A stretch of DNA of 64,000 nt from Siphonodentalium dalli (GCA_032622095.1 CP136061.1:91553845-91617844), one strand, 5' to 3'. Shown: positions 51,501 through 54,907, counted from the first letter of the stretch. The notes: a model not told the origin generated them from the sequence alone. Made by a program: numbers and translations.

Positions 51501-53734
51501 GGCACAGAGCGAGATTTTGAGTTGTTTATGTCAGTCGATGAGTCTGTTCTAAAACCCTTCAGATGTCAGTATTGGTAGGATCCTGAAAAGTCTTGTGCTA
51601 CTAACTGCATTTTCCGAAGAAACTATATTTGACTGCACACTGTGACCACTATTTTTGAACAGGCCTTCCATATCTCTTGACAAATTGTAACTTTTTGTGG
51701 AAACTGTATTGAATGGAACAGACTAAATTGTGTTATTATATATATGCAATCCTCTGACGGTTCGAGGTGTCTCAGTTTGCACGAATATATGTATCTCGGC
51801 AATAGAATGATAAATATATGCTTCTTCTAGTTATCATCTCTTTTTGCTAGCTCATTGTGTGAATGCCTTGATTGCCATTCCATATAAATATGACTGTTAA
51901 GAAGATATAATTGTTCAAGTGACTTATATGGGTCACCATATGTCGGGATTGTGAAATGTGAACGCCCAACTACTTAACATGATATGGAGATGGCCTTGTG
52001 ACTGTATATATATAACTTATATGTGGATATCGGCGAATAGCAATCTTATCAATGATAGTGCATATCCGCTCGCCATCCGTGACGCAAACGACACCAAATG
52101 TGATTTAATTCATGGTATATCATTAGAGAAAAATGTGTATGAATTTGGTGGAATTTGGTTTATTAAATCAATTGTTGATGCAACGCTGACTCGAACAACG
52201 CCATATTGCGAAGGTGATTATGTATTCGTTTGGTGGAAATCAGCGACAAAACAATTTCACCATATTTTGTTTAATTTCCCCTCCCACCAACAGCGTCATT
52301 TTAGAAAAAATTTACCCGCACCATTATCTTCCTTGTAAAAAGTTACCCCTCTTAGAACGCCTTGGTGCCATCTCGATTGTACCGCGTGAAGTTATATATA
52401 GAACGCACACAGATAGAAAAAAAGACAGACAGACAGCAAGATTTTATTTCTTGTATCATTTGAGAAGAACGTGTCTGAATTTGATGGTAATTGGTACTAT
52501 CCCTATTTCGGACTCAAGCTGCACACACTAAGACTCATTAGAGATTAGAGATGCATATATATGAAATTGGTGAAAATTGGCGAGTATAAAATTCGTATCA
52601 AATTTAAGGTCCCCATATATCTCGCCCATAGGGCACCAATTTGGTGTATCTAAACCACACGATAAGATTCCTCGTATCACGGAGAAGAGTATCAATCTGG
52701 TGGAAATCGGCACTAAAAATATAGATATAAATTTTTGTGTCCCTCTCATCTCTATACACCACTGACTCGAATGGCCCCACTTGTGGCATCCTTAAACCAC
52801 ACGATTACACTCCTGATATAATGGAGATGATTGTTTATAAGTTTGGTGATAATCGGCGACTAAACAATTATTTTATCAAGTTTGGTGCCAATCCCTCCCC
52901 TCTCCATCTCTCACCCAAACAGCACCACTATGGCGTCTTTAAATCACGATTAGATTCCTCGTATCATGGATAAGAACGTGTGTCAATTTGGCGGAAATTG
53001 GCGCTAAAATAAATTGTGCATCAATTTTGGTGCCCCTGTCCCTTTCAATGCAACCCTGACTCGAATGAGGCCACATTTGACAGATAAAAGCCACAGCATT
53101 AGACTCCTCATACCATGGGGATGATTTTGTATAAGTGTGGTGGCAATCGGCGACTTACTTGTATTATCAAATTTAGTGCCCACCCCCTCCCAATCTCGCA
53201 TTCAAAAACAACAATTTGGCGTTGTTAAATCGAACAGTTAGAATCCTTGTATCATGAAGAAGAATATATATCAATTTGGTGGAAATCGGCGCTAAAATTA
53301 ATTTTTATCAATTTTGGTGCCCATCTCCCCTTCCGTTCATCCCTGAGTCAAACGACGCAACTTTTGACATATTTAAACCACACCGTTGGATTCTTCATAT
53401 CATGGGGATGATTATATGTAAGCTTCGTGGCAATCGGCGACAGAAAAAAAATCTGCCCCCCCCCCCCTTCCGGGCACCCCTGACGCGAACGGCGCTACAT
53501 TTCCCATATTTAAACCACGCTATTAGATTCATCATATTATGGGGATGATTATATATAAGTTTGGTGGCAATCGGCGACAATTTTTTTTTCTGCCCCTTCC
53601 CCTTTTCTGCCCCTGACAACAACGGCGTCACTTTAGAAAATTCTAACCCCGACCATTATCTTTCTCGTAAAAAGCTACTCCTAGTAGATCCCTTTGGCAT
53701 CATCTAGATGGTCCCCTGTGAATTTCTATAGAAC

Positions 53735-53765
<31 letters not shown>

Positions 53766-54871
53766 TTCGCAAATATAGATATAGATATCTGATTTTGTGA
53801 CGTCACCAATTATTATTTAAATACGACGCTGTTGTTTTGAATGTATGCGACCACTTTTGTCGCACAGTAGATCGGTGGGCGTAAAGCATTAATGTCGTAA
53901 TCGGAAAATTTTGTTACTGTGTCTATCGAATACTGGTATTCCAAAATGAGGGGAATTACTTTTGAAATAATGAATAATTGAAGTATTATTTATAAACAGT
54001 TATTACTAATAAATTTGTTTATATTAGATCAATTTCCTACGTTTATTAGCAGAAAATCAGTTACGACGTCATGACGTCATTTGTCCCGGCGGGCCAGAAT
54101 CCACCAACGAAGGATGGCATAAGGAAGGCCTAATTGATTCTTATTTGATAGAAATACATGTCAATGAACTTATTTGTATAACATTAAAAAAGCCACATAT
54201 ATACCTTGTGTGTGATTTAGCTGCGGTTCGCTAATATGCTAGCGTATATGGTCATATTAATGTCATCCCAAAATGATCGATTGCAGTTTCACTTGTTGTG
54301 TACACATATAGATGTTTTTGATGCACATTGTTCCTGAAATTTAAATTTCGTGTTGGGTTGTAATATATGTATCAGATAGTAGGTTACATGTATAATAATG
54401 TTATTGTTTGGGGACTGTTTTAACAGATATATTGATCATGTTAGTATTTGGCATTTCCTTATTAGTAGAACACGCTTAATACAGTTCTAATCACCTGAGA
54501 TTAAAGGACACATATCGATTGTCATTTTACTCAAAATTAACGTTTCAGATTATGAATTCTAAGATGATAATATGATATTGTAAGATATTATTGTACTCCC
54601 AGCAGAACAGATAAATTATTGTGTTCAGGTAATATTTGTGCATACCTGCATCAGTACCTTCAAACTGTTACAATAAGATCTTTTATCCATTTTAGAATTC
54701 TCCTGTGAGGGCAGATCCAATAAACTGTACCCAGACCCACTGTCCTGTGAAGTTTACCACTGGTGTGTCAACGGAATAAAATATGACTTCCAGTGCCGTG
54801 GAGGTCTGCTTTTTAATCCTAACGCACAAACATGTGACTGGGCTTACAACGTATTGTGTGACAAAGCTTGA
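3851..54871 (+). CDS. GH18 chitinase with two CBM14 domains (10 exons, 5' partial)
   Basis: Joined exons: 3851-4040, 7452-7698, 10637-10761, 30251-30362, 33632-33817, 36502-36624, 38828-38976, 44609-44784, 48157-48765, 54696-54871. All borders are GT-AG and all phases agree, giving 696 residues to a TGA. The protein should hydrolyse beta-1,4 linkages of chitin outside the cell. Residues 1-376 form the GH18 barrel: ICYCESWW strand at the start, KIMVAFGG, catalytic DGVDIDWE with the acid Glu at residue 129, VMTYDL, KLIVGIPAYARG, and GFGGAMFWSL near the end. Residues 377-435 are a Thr/Ser linker, 437-487 a CBM14 domain, 490-638 a long Thr tract, and 640-696 a second CBM14. The signal peptide exon is missing. 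Family assignment is secure; whether the job is digestive, matrix-remodelling or defensive cannot be told. Confidence 0.93.
4170..4490. repeat. AT-rich palindromic repeats (AAACACNTGTGTTT type)
   Basis: Several diverged copies of AAACACTAGTGTTTATA and AAAACATGTCATAGTGTTTT in both orientations. A related block lies at 6873-6990 in the same intron. They are probably decayed foldback elements. Confidence 0.65.
4820..5020. repeat. hairpin-family MITE copy (two hairpins)
   Basis: Two successive hairpins carrying the CTCTTA(T)ATATGCGAG / CTCGCATATATAAGA arms, flanked by GACAGGAGCTGCGCTG on the left and TTCGCAAAACTTCAGGAAGC on the right. The same flanks recur at 13070-13180, 39400-39612 and 44280-44560, so this is a defined longer member of the family. 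Confidence 0.75.
5098..5275. repeat. degenerate ~50-bp tandem repeat
   Basis: Four diverged units with AAAGTCACGTGGTTTCTGAT and AAATCCATTGTGA, losing identity toward the right. Confidence 0.6.
5358..5425. repeat. (TA)n microsatellite
   Basis: Two (TA)n runs of about 30 bases separated by a GC dinucleotide, giving a self-complementary stretch. The apparent Ile-Tyr repeat frame on the minus strand is a by-product. Confidence 0.95.
5430..6870. other. intron 1 sequence, nothing recognised
   Basis: AT-rich intronic sequence. One 108-codon frame (5469-5795) has no recognisable family and no coding support. No repeat family was recognised by eye. Confidence 0.5.
7150..7350. repeat. degenerate TTAGTCATTTTGAC repeats
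   Basis: At least eight diverged occurrences of TTAGTCATTNTGAC and its reverse complement between about 7155 and 7350, ending some 100 bases before the exon B acceptor. They resemble a decayed foldback or minisatellite. Confidence 0.6.
7452..7698 (+). CDS. chitinase exon B: catalytic DxxDxDxE exon
   Basis: Acceptor TGTATTTCAG; donor GTGTGT at 7699; 82 codons plus one completing base, ending in phase 0. Encodes DPNVKIMVAFGG (GH18 second conserved block, normally K-x-L-x-S-x-G-G), then VQGAMDFVEHYDLDGVDIDW and EFPQNP. The acidic motif residues are D122, D125, D127 and the proton donor E129; all are present, so the enzyme should be active by this criterion. Confidence 0.96.
7742..8460. other. 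intron 2 sequence, nothing recognised
   Basis: No coding exon or clear repeat was recognised. A 66-codon open frame at 7883-8083 has no family resemblance. Confidence 0.5.
8473..8928. mobile_element. 456-bp foldback MITE, complete copy
   Basis: The ends are long inverted repeats: GTGACCCGCCATATCAAATC on the left and GATTTGATATGGCGGGTCAC on the right. Inside each arm sits a self-contained ~67-nt hairpin (CCAATGCATTCTCTTATATA ... mirrored). The centre is AT-rich. The flanks read ATAAT-AT and AT-ATAT, so the target duplication is AT-only (TA or ATAT). There is no transposase inside, so it is non-autonomous. A second complete copy lies at 55754-56215. Confidence 0.88.
9170..9620. repeat. dispersed repeat, paired with 37380-37790
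   Basis: Diverged similarity with the later block over several hundred bases. Shared landmarks are TTGATATACCGGCTT, a CGCTCTTTNTTTCTA / CGCTCTTTTCTATC segment and AAACATCGTGTNCAAA. No coding capacity. Confidence 0.55.
9790..10360. mobile_element. foldback-like element with TTCGGAGTAT sub-repeats in inverted arms
   Basis: The right side (10074-10358) is a run of about 15 degenerate copies of GGACCTTCGGAGTATT. The left side (9795-9850) carries the same words in reverse complement (TTCCGAAGGTC, TCCGAAGGCCCAATAC). This layout of inverted arms made of short direct repeats is like foldback elements. It ends about 280 bases before exon C. Confidence 0.6.
10637..10761 (+). CDS. chitinase exon C: GH18 helix and strand after catalytic motif
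   Basis: Acceptor ACATTTTAG; donor GTGAGT. Encodes DLRSAFDEYSAVSGNRELTL, then ATAVTSYGPYIDQAVDVPAI and SR. This matches the GH18 segment L-R-x-A-F ... L-L-S-x-A-V-x-A ... I-x-x-A-Y-D-x-x-x-I-S, joining the catalytic strand to the MTYD strand. Ends in phase 2, matched exactly by exon D. Confidence 0.94.
13070..13180. repeat. hairpin-family fragment
   Basis: GGGAGCTGCACTGTTGTAGT, then CTCTTATATATGAAGCCTCG with a collapsed hairpin, then ACAGGGTTTTCGTAATATTT. A short relic of the family described at 4820-5020. Confidence 0.65.
13649..14024. mobile_element. 376-bp Mutator-like MITE with 9-bp target duplication
   Basis: The ends are GCTGAAATGGTCATTGTCAC on the left and, as reverse complement of the right end, GCTGAAATGGTCACTGTTAC. 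Similarity continues inward for about 85 bases, with repeated CAGTTGGGTACCCAGCTTT words. The direct repeats CGTAATGAT at 13640-13648 and 14025-14033 are a perfect 9-bp target duplication. A sister copy of the host repeat near 12773 has CGTAATGAT once, at the matching place. Nine-bp duplications are typical of Mutator-like elements. There is no internal gene, so it is non-autonomous. Confidence 0.9.
14895..15060. repeat. imperfect hairpin element
   Basis: The arms run GATCTCACATGAGTTTATAT ... and its mirrored counterpart ending TTTGAGATACC, with TTGAGCCGAAGTTCACCGAG near the centre. It resembles the hairpin at 38340-38486 (GAGCC ... GGCTC core), possibly one old MITE family. Confidence 0.55.
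15240..15715. repeat. dispersed repeat, paired with 32040-32545
   Basis: Shares with the later block AGGAAATNGTNCCAGGT at the left end, CTTTACACGNGCAAACAANG, GAAGCCG(C/A)T(A/G)TTAGTTT and ATAAACTGGGGAC-like ends, in the same order. The copies are well diverged. Identity of the family is unknown. Confidence 0.65.
16360..16470 (-). mobile_element. LINE/SINE 3' tail fragment with (TTA)n end
   Basis: Read on the minus strand: GTGTAAAGCGCTTAGGGCCC, then GGCGCTATAGAAATA, then a run of TTA triplets. A small GC-rich hairpin followed by a trinucleotide tail is the usual 3' end of several metazoan LINE families and of SINEs that borrow them. Only the tail is recognisable; the element is 5'-truncated. 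Confidence 0.6.
17436..17720 (-). pseudogene. Myb/SANT-like DNA-binding protein of a Harbinger-type element, broken
   Basis: The minus-strand frame reads ERNTFLGIVERRIKILKNKE, then QRRKNDAWKEISLEIAGKYP and NRTKTQKKF. This matches the trihelix/Myb-like pattern of Harbinger accessory proteins: an acidic-aromatic start, a lysine-rich middle, K-x-x-A-W-x-x-I, and R-T-x-x-Q near the end. The segment before it (PPPPPP) comes from an 18-base G run on the plus strand, so the N-terminus shown by this frame is probably not native and the homopolymer may have broken the gene. The expected K-K-x-W continuation is lost. In the family it would bind DNA near transposon ends. Confidence 0.5.
17613..17630. 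repeat. G18 homopolymer
   Basis: Eighteen G in a row inside the Myb-like frame; a likely assembly- and length-variable site. Confidence 0.95.
18180..18600. repeat. interspersed repeat with CGTCCGT core, tandem-like
   Basis: Starts near TATACCCCCGATATTAGTCG, then GCCGTCCGTGCGTCCGTCCG and ACATTTTGCATCATAACTCA. A second diverged copy of the latter part follows, around 18380-18570 (CCGTACAAAGTTTTTGCCAT; ACACATTTTGCATTATTATA). Similar cores occur at 1885-1990 and 40290-40380. The family is not named. Confidence 0.55.
19730..20040. repeat. dispersed repeat related to 2590-2990
   Basis: Shares CTTTATTGCTAATTATTAGT and the order of following words (CACCTATCCCACGACA, TTTTCCCACATAT-like) with the block upstream of the chitinase. 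Confidence 0.55.
20049..20122 (-). repeat. shared box (minus orientation) at LINE 3' end
   Basis: On the minus strand: AACAAGCGGGTTGTAGTGGA, GAGCATACTGCCCTTCCG, CTTCCCGGGAACATCCCAAA. The same box, in plus orientation, follows each ORF module at 24258-24345, 25405-25470, 26384-26462, 26945-27022 and 27951-28030. Its sharing between the LINE 3' region and the modules suggests a common tail. Confidence 0.75.
20751..21770 (-). pseudogene. LINE reverse transcriptase domain with two in-frame stops
   Basis: One continuous frame carries WKSAIGVMIPKPGKD, NFRPICLLQSIGKRFERII, GRGREGTEHI-type linker, FLDVEKAFDSVWDHGL, LKAGTPQGSVLSPLLFLIYV and SQFADNLGIWTT, then CSKWRVKLNAKKTQLI. These are RT blocks 0 to 6 in order. 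TAA stops interrupt at 21534-21536 and 21135-21137. The catalytic F/Y-A-D-D box reads FADN, losing one metal-binding Asp. Function would be target-primed reverse transcription; this copy cannot do it. Confidence 0.88.
22445..23183 (-). pseudogene. LINE AP-like endonuclease, frameshifted
   Basis: The frame from 23183 reads NNNLNIAHINVNGIRARKQE, LTVNETRLG, SAGGGVAILVRHHIKYKL and ends near 22812. A second frame (22639-22445) continues with IGFDVGSDHYPIELFI. The N-x-N-G, N-E-T-R-L and S-D-H-Y-P motifs are those of exonuclease-endonuclease-phosphatase family LINE nucleases, which nick the target. At least one frameshift and several stops lie between 22812 and 22640. Confidence 0.85.
23612..24235 (+). 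pseudogene. ORF module 1, 5'-truncated
   Basis: Begins abruptly with KANWKQGRAERRPAPPLGLN in one frame and continues from about 23880 in another (MDTFTPATPEYQHIPVSSIS, DAERDDMIDKLLKEPDYDG). It carries 69 extra bases in frame relative to module 3, encoding INIFCELSENVSSQTVTS; a TAA follows. The function of the family is unknown. It looks like a mobile-element ORF because of its copy number and tandem layout. Confidence 0.6.
24525..25199 (+). pseudogene. ORF module 2, diverged family member, broken
   Basis: Reads ELIPDAALAAMQRSQIVDTV and SWNLQVNGGYLVLCIEF, then after a frame change KRKTPARRRRDAARRAKWKK, then in another frame DSFEVELDSLPPRTPEFHLI and PVSPISTSS. The order matches module 3: beta-rich start, basic K-T-P-x-R-R-R-D motif, and an acidic segment with T-P-E-x-x-x-I-P-V-S. 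At least two frame changes break it. Confidence 0.55.
25571..26336 (+). pseudogene. ORF module 3, most complete copy, two overlapping frames
   Basis: The first frame starts near MDSSIIPAEVKLVLSSLNLD, then HCLTWNMHRSGSHVDLFLTY, a basic KKTPSRKRRDADRKAKWK motif, and a proline-rich part; it runs to a TAG near 26026. The second frame overlaps it shifted by -1 and carries TEVNGDRNADITTDAPVADF, EVEMDTFTPATPEYQH, and RSDAEQDDMIDKLLKEPDYD, ending in a Lys/Thr-rich tail. I recognise no enzyme domain. The basic motif suggests nucleic-acid binding (inference). Confidence 0.55.
26524..26886 (+). pseudogene. ORF module 4, C-terminal half only
   Basis: Reads SAADFEVEMDTFTHATPEYQ, HIPVSSISTTSNNNSNNSSE and DAELKETIKRFGNPDGS, then a Thr- and Lys-rich end. 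The N-terminal half is missing; module 3's trailing sequence joins straight into it (… LCLYHP then PDASAADFE). Confidence 0.6.
27113..27901 (+). pseudogene. ORF module 5, two frames
   Basis: First frame: LTWNLLRSDIRVELLLTYRV, KTPSRKRRDADKKAKWKPE and APPLGLNPVIPPPEA, stopping at TAG 27456-27458. Second frame, shifted by -1: VVTDVNGDRNADTTHDAPAA, DFEVEMDTFLPVTPEYQHLP and DAERNDMLDKYREETDLDEK. The frame relation is the same as in modules 1 and 3. Confidence 0.55.
28618..29625. mobile_element. foldback element with inverted arrays of AAGTCGGCCC
   Basis: The left end (28630-28735) holds about six GTCGGCCC/TTCGGCCCC words. The right end (29503-29612) holds six GGGCCGACTT words in the opposite orientation. 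Outermost bases also mirror roughly (AGACGGTATCTGGAGA; and TCTGCATACAGGAGA on the reverse strand). The interior has no recognised gene, only a three-copy repeat (28870-29070). Arms built from short direct repeats are the hallmark of foldback-type elements. Confidence 0.7.
28870..29070. repeat. three ~70-bp tandem copies
   Basis: Three units with TTTCGCCACATGGTGTCAA, GGGATTATATCACCTC and TAGCATTCCAT; the first unit has CGCCGCATGGCGTC instead. Confidence 0.9.
30251..30362 (+). CDS. chitinase exon D: MTYDL substrate-binding strand
   Basis: Acceptor TTTGTTTCAG; donor GTAAGT. Encodes IVDYISVMTYDLSGPWFNYA, then GHHSSFDNNQWDTELTV. M-T-Y-D is the GH18 block whose Tyr and Asp line the active site and help position the substrate N-acetyl group. 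The first base completes the Ser codon from exon C; ends in phase 0. Confidence 0.95.
30790..31090. repeat. ~150-bp direct repeat, two copies
   Basis: Copies at about 30790-30926 and 30955-31090 share CTGAATCTNANGTCATG, TTATATTATATTA, GTTNCCGTCTT and GATATGTGNCACTTTAAATA in the same order. Confidence 0.75.
31100..32035. other. intron 4 sequence, nothing recognised
   Basis: No exon or clear repeat family was seen. AT-rich with scattered short words only. Confidence 0.45.
32040..32545. repeat. dispersed repeat, second copy of 15240-15715
   Basis: Starts AGGAAATGGTACCAGGT and keeps CTTTACACGGGCAAACAACG, GAAGCCGCTATTAGTTTC and ATAAACTGGGGACGA in the same order as the earlier copy. Open frames inside overlap in several phases and are not supported as coding. 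Confidence 0.65.
33048..33169. repeat. perfect inverted repeat, 52-bp arms
   Basis: The left arm begins GTCATATTGTGATTATTACG and the right arm ends CGTAATAATCACAATATGAC. The arms are identical over about 52 bases around an 18-base centre, and each arm contains a smaller palindrome (CCTATATTTAAAATATAGG). It is flanked by TTTGGCAAA-type words on both sides. Confidence 0.93.
33632..33817 (+). CDS. chitinase exon E: GIPxYAR block
   Basis: Acceptor GTCCATTCCAG; donor GTAACG; 62 whole codons. Encodes VHGMNNWVQRGAPKEKLIVG, IPAYARGYTLSNPSNHGFGA and a glycine-rich GVGVGGHYFDEAGYLAYFE. The P-x-x-K-L-x-x-G-I-P-x-Y-x-R block and the following G-x-x-x-x-E-x-G-x-L-x-Y are the GH18 alpha/beta insertion region of group I chitinases. 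Confidence 0.96.
33818..36385. other. intron 5 sequence, nothing recognised
   Basis: No exon, RNA gene or clear repeat family. The frames at 35747-36101 overlap each other and lack family resemblance. Confidence 0.5.
36386..36462. repeat. hairpin-family single hairpin
   Basis: CCAATGCGTTCTCTTATATA mirrored by TATATAAGAGAATGCATTGG, with the GTCGACC/GTCGCC loop. It stands only 40 bases before exon F and lacks the outer GTGACCCGCC ends. Confidence 0.85.
36502..36624 (+). CDS. chitinase exon F
   Basis: Acceptor TCTCGGTGCAG; donor GTGAGT; 41 whole codons. Encodes VCLLTDEYPDDVVYPNSQKV, PYYARGYDWIGYESPESARN and K. It matches the GH18 segment V-P-Y-x-x-x-x-x-x-W-x-G-Y-D-x-x-x-S, which carries an aromatic substrate contact and leads to the last barrel strand. 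Confidence 0.94.
36675..37053. repeat. higher-order array of ATTCTGAAAT decamers
   Basis: A ~38-bp block (AAGGCAGTTTGAGTGAACTC + AGACTATAATACATGCTCG) occurs three times, each followed by AAATATTCTG decamers: about 13, then 8, then 5 copies. The array starts 50 bases after the exon F donor. The minus-strand Ser-Glu-Tyr-Phe-Arg frame across it is a by-product. Confidence 0.95.
37345..37800. repeat. dispersed repeat, second copy of 9170-9620
   Basis: Keeps TTGATATACCGGCTTAATAT, CGCTCTTTTCTATC and AAACATCGTGTTCAAAT in the order of the intron 2 copy. Confidence 0.5.
38340..38486. repeat. imperfect hairpin element
   Basis: GAATTGTATTAGCCTCGTCC and ATTCGATTCGAGCCTCG mirrored by CTCGGCTCGATACGAATT and CTCGGCTAATGCATTC. 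It stands immediately before the 35-bp array and may be an old MITE related to 14895-15060. Confidence 0.6.
38490..38846 (+). repeat. 35-bp array built from the exon G 3' splice site
   Basis: Ten near-identical units of CTTCGTTTATCAACAG followed by GCTAATTACATTGTTGAA. The tenth unit is the real intron end and exon start; the other nine lie upstream in the intron. Most copies keep the AG (variants: unit 4 ATACT, unit 6 AGACT, unit 8 AGCCT). Because 35 is not a multiple of three, using the nearest upstream acceptor shifts frame, and using the one 105 bases upstream meets a TGA. Confidence 0.95.
38828..38976 (+). CDS. chitinase exon G: end of GH18 barrel
   Basis: Acceptor GTTTATTAACAG; donor GTAAAA. 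Encodes ANYIVESGFGGAMFWSLGMD, then DYNKLCATSDQKYPIISAVN and DVFVADVGGR. G-G-A-M-x-W is the last conserved GH18 strand, whose Trp floors the active site; D-D-x-x-x-x-C and Y-P-L/I follow as in the family. The first 18 coding bases are also the repeated part of the array. Ends in phase 2. Confidence 0.94.
39149..39375. repeat. hairpin-family copy (two hairpins, no outer ends)
   Basis: Two intact ~67-nt hairpins (CCAATGCATTCTCTTATATA ... mirrored) in opposite order around an AT-rich centre, bounded by CCCTGTG and CACAGGG. It lacks the GTGACCCGCC arms of the full-length copies. Confidence 0.88.
39400..39612. repeat. hairpin-family copy, longer type
   Basis: Begins TTGCTGGAGCTTCATGAAAG and ACGAAAACCATGTGCCAGTG, then two hairpins with CTCCCATATGGAACCTCGCA and GGCCCCCTACGGGAGACTTG loops. 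Matches the type at 4820-5020 and 44280-44560. Confidence 0.8.
39613..40535. other. intron 7 sequence, mostly unrecognised
   Basis: Includes a CGTCCGT-type interspersed repeat at 40290-40380; otherwise nothing recognised. Confidence 0.45.
40540..40660. repeat. three ~42-bp tandem copies
   Basis: Units carry TTACATTACAGGGTCTCGGG, TTACATAC and a GTTCTCTT end, three times in a row. Confidence 0.85.
40690..41073. mobile_element. inverted-repeat element, ~75-bp arms
   Basis: The left arm contains CCCAAAAACGCCGATATCGG, ATCTGAATTACGCTC and GTAAATGGGGCACGA. The right arm holds TCGTGCCCCATTTACGTTC, GCGTAATTCAGATTC and CGCCAATATGGGCGTATTTT. No gene inside. A non-autonomous foldback or MITE. Confidence 0.8.
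41905..42590 (+). mobile_element. 5'-truncated LINE: RT C-terminus and 3' UTR
   Basis: The frame from 41905 to 42156 reads SDLNFDKLENYISITAHCQC, GFYIEDASDFVFQCPLFEES and RLIFIQRLWLNG. C-x-C-G ... E-D-A-x-x-F-x-F-x-C-P-x-F is the Cys/His-type motif found after the RT domain of several invertebrate LINEs. About 430 bases of non-coding sequence follow, ending in a CAAACAAACAAACACAAA tail. The upstream RT core is absent, as in a normal 5'-truncated insertion. Confidence 0.8.
42600..43000. other. intron 7 sequence, nothing recognised
   Basis: No exon or named repeat was seen. Confidence 0.45.
43005..43173. repeat. near-perfect 169-bp palindrome with 3-base loop
   Basis: The left arm begins AAATATAAGGATTAACTGTC and the right arm ends GACAGTTAATCCTTATATTT. 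The arms meet at AAAACCCTTCGGGTTTT. Only a few mismatches occur over about 83 bases per arm. It would fold as a long hairpin. Confidence 0.95.
43174..44264. other. intron 7 sequence, nothing firm
   Basis: No exon. A short tRNA-like stretch near 43973-44030 (GCGTAGCTCTTTTGGTAAGG) lacks a box B and was not called. Confidence 0.45.
44280..44560. repeat. hairpin-family copy, longer type, next to exon H
   Basis: Starts CCATGACTGGAGGTTCCTGA and GCGAAAACCCTGTGCCAATG, then hairpins with CTCTTATATATGAGTATCCC and CGAGGCTCCCTATCAGAGAC, ending near ATGCTGCACCAGCGCAG. It ends less than 60 bases before exon H. Confidence 0.8.
44609..44784 (+). CDS. chitinase exon H: Thr/Ser-rich linker
   Basis: Acceptor ATTATTTTACAG; donor GTATGT. 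In the frame set by exon G (AG|C, Ser) it reads STETPTETTQETTTETTTKS, then TTTTTTKSTTSKATTTTTTT and ISTTTKSTSITTTSPGS. This is a mucin-like spacer between catalytic and chitin-binding domains, probably O-glycosylated. It is not visible as an exon from the longest open frames, which here are Gln/Arg-rich and Asn/Asp-rich shadows. Its phases fit exons G and I exactly, which is the main support. Exon-border phases: 2 in, 1 out. Confidence 0.9.
44785..46345. other. intron 8, repeat fragments
   Basis: 45370-45520 resembles 41795-41900 (shared CATATTCTGGCACCA, GGTTTTCTATGAC, GCAAAC); a C18 run lies at 45579-45596; a short C run at 44890. Nothing else was recognised. Confidence 0.5.
45579..45596. 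repeat. C18 homopolymer
   Basis: Uninterrupted C run; likely length-variable and error-prone in assemblies. Confidence 0.95.
46350..46657 (+). mobile_element. tRNA-derived SINE with (AAAT)n tail
   Basis: The head has an RNA polymerase III box A, TGTGGCTCAGTCGATAAG (46356-46373), and a box B, GGTCCAATTCC (46418-46428), at tRNA-like distance. An unrelated body follows, ending CTTCGCGATATAGCCCTGGA, TGCTGAAAGCGACC and an (AAAT)n tail. This is the standard SINE plan of a tRNA head, body and A-rich tail. The tRNA it came from cannot be read. Confidence 0.85.
46658..47034. other. intron 8 sequence, nothing recognised
   Basis: A 111-codon open frame (46664-46999) has no family resemblance and was not accepted as a gene. 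Confidence 0.45.
47035..47130 (-). mobile_element. tRNA-like SINE head, minus strand
   Basis: On the minus strand: box A GTGGCTCAGTTTGTAAAT, then box B GGTTCACATCCC about 60 bases later. The acceptor arms do not pair as a functional tRNA would, so a SINE head or tRNA relic is more likely. Confidence 0.6.
47568..47728. repeat. 161-bp imperfect palindrome
   Basis: The left arm begins ATTATACAATGTTGTGTACA and the right arm ends TGTACACAACATTGTATAAT. The centre is GGACGAGACACCCAGTGTCG. Arms of about 77 bases with some mismatches and small offsets. It is bordered upstream by CTGATCAGCA words in inverted positions (47492; 47533). Confidence 0.9.
48157..48765 (+). CDS. chitinase exon I: CBM14 domain plus long Thr tract
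   Basis: Acceptor CTTCTTTGCAG; donor GTAAAT; phase 1 on both sides. Residues 437-487 are a CBM14/peritrophin-A domain: FSCVNKNNGYYVNPADTDCR, KYNVCFSHIRYKFTCQATLC, FDLDAKVCDW. Six Cys are present (439, 455, 461, 471, 476, 484), but the usual last Cys after C-D-W-P is missing and an unusual Cys stands at A-T-L-C. Residues 490-638 are almost pure Thr, from ACN triplet repeats, ending STTTPPTIP. The domain should bind chitin; the tract is a glycosylated-type spacer. Confidence 0.93.
48395..48735 (+). repeat. coding (ACA/ACT)n triplet microsatellite
   Basis: Blocks of ACA, ACT and occasional ACC, ACG, TCT or AAT triplets encode about 110 Thr. The other two frames read as Leu/Gln- or Tyr-rich shadows, and the opposite strand as poly-Val. 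The tract stays open across all its blocks, so any length change has come in whole triplets. Confidence 0.95.
48799..50099. repeat. 62-bp minisatellite, about 21 copies
   Basis: Unit landmarks are GGTTACTAATATGTGTAGTG, ATGTGCGTATTATTTGTACA and TCAGGCCGTCGTAAGCCGTT. Copies are about 95 percent alike, with recurrent variants (AATATTTGTAG, TTATACATC, AAGCTGTTAT) shared by non-adjacent units, which suggests spread of variants within the array. It begins 33 bases after the exon I donor. Confidence 0.96.
50100..50638. other. intron 9 sequence, nothing recognised
   Basis: No exon or named repeat; a short (TA)-rich direct repeat GACGATATATAT at about 50262-50290. Confidence 0.45.
50641..50771. mobile_element. 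131-bp Tc1/mariner-type MITE, TA target
   Basis: Terminal inverted repeats CAGTAATGCTCTAATTAATC + GACCTC at the left, and the exact mirror at the right. The element is flanked on both sides by TA, the target of Tc1/mariner elements. The interior is 75 bases with no gene. Arms are perfect over 26 bases, so the copy is fairly young. Confidence 0.9.
50774..51949. other. intron 9 sequence, repeat fragments
   Basis: Around 51008-51100 is a second copy of the TACCCGGCGTTGCCCAGGTT repeat, followed by AATAGAGAATGCTCTTGCTT, also seen near 44860. Otherwise nothing recognised. Confidence 0.5.
51950..53770. repeat. degenerate ~140-bp tandem repeat block ending in (ACAG)n
   Basis: About ten diverged units. 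Common words are CCCTGACTCGAACGGCGC, TTTAAACCACACGATTAGAT, CATGGGGATGATTATATATA, GTTTGGTGGCAATCGGCGAC and TTTGGTGCCCCTCCC. Two outer modules (about 52300-52435 and 53620-53765) share TTATCTTCCTCGTAAAAAGC-like and TAGAACACAGACAGACAG ends. The final (ACAG)n microsatellite is at 53738-53765. Short frames inside are shadows. Confidence 0.85.
53771..54695. other. end of intron 9, nothing recognised
   Basis: No exon before the acceptor at 54695; AT-rich. Confidence 0.5.
54696..54871 (+). CDS. chitinase exon J: C-terminal CBM14 and stop
   Basis: Acceptor ATCCATTTTAG; TGA at 54869-54871. Encodes FSCEGRSNKLYPDPLSCEVY, HWCVNGIKYDFQCRGGLLFN and PNAQTCDWAYNVLCDKA. Six Cys (642, 656, 662, 672, 685, 693) match the peritrophin-A pattern, including C-D-W-x-x-N-V-x-C, and the aromatic residues of the chitin-binding face are present. 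The protein ends three residues after the last Cys, as is usual for chitinases with a terminal CBM14. Confidence 0.96.
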
Positions 54872-54907
54872 GGGTCCAATCGAAATGTGAAATCTAAGGT
54901 CATATCA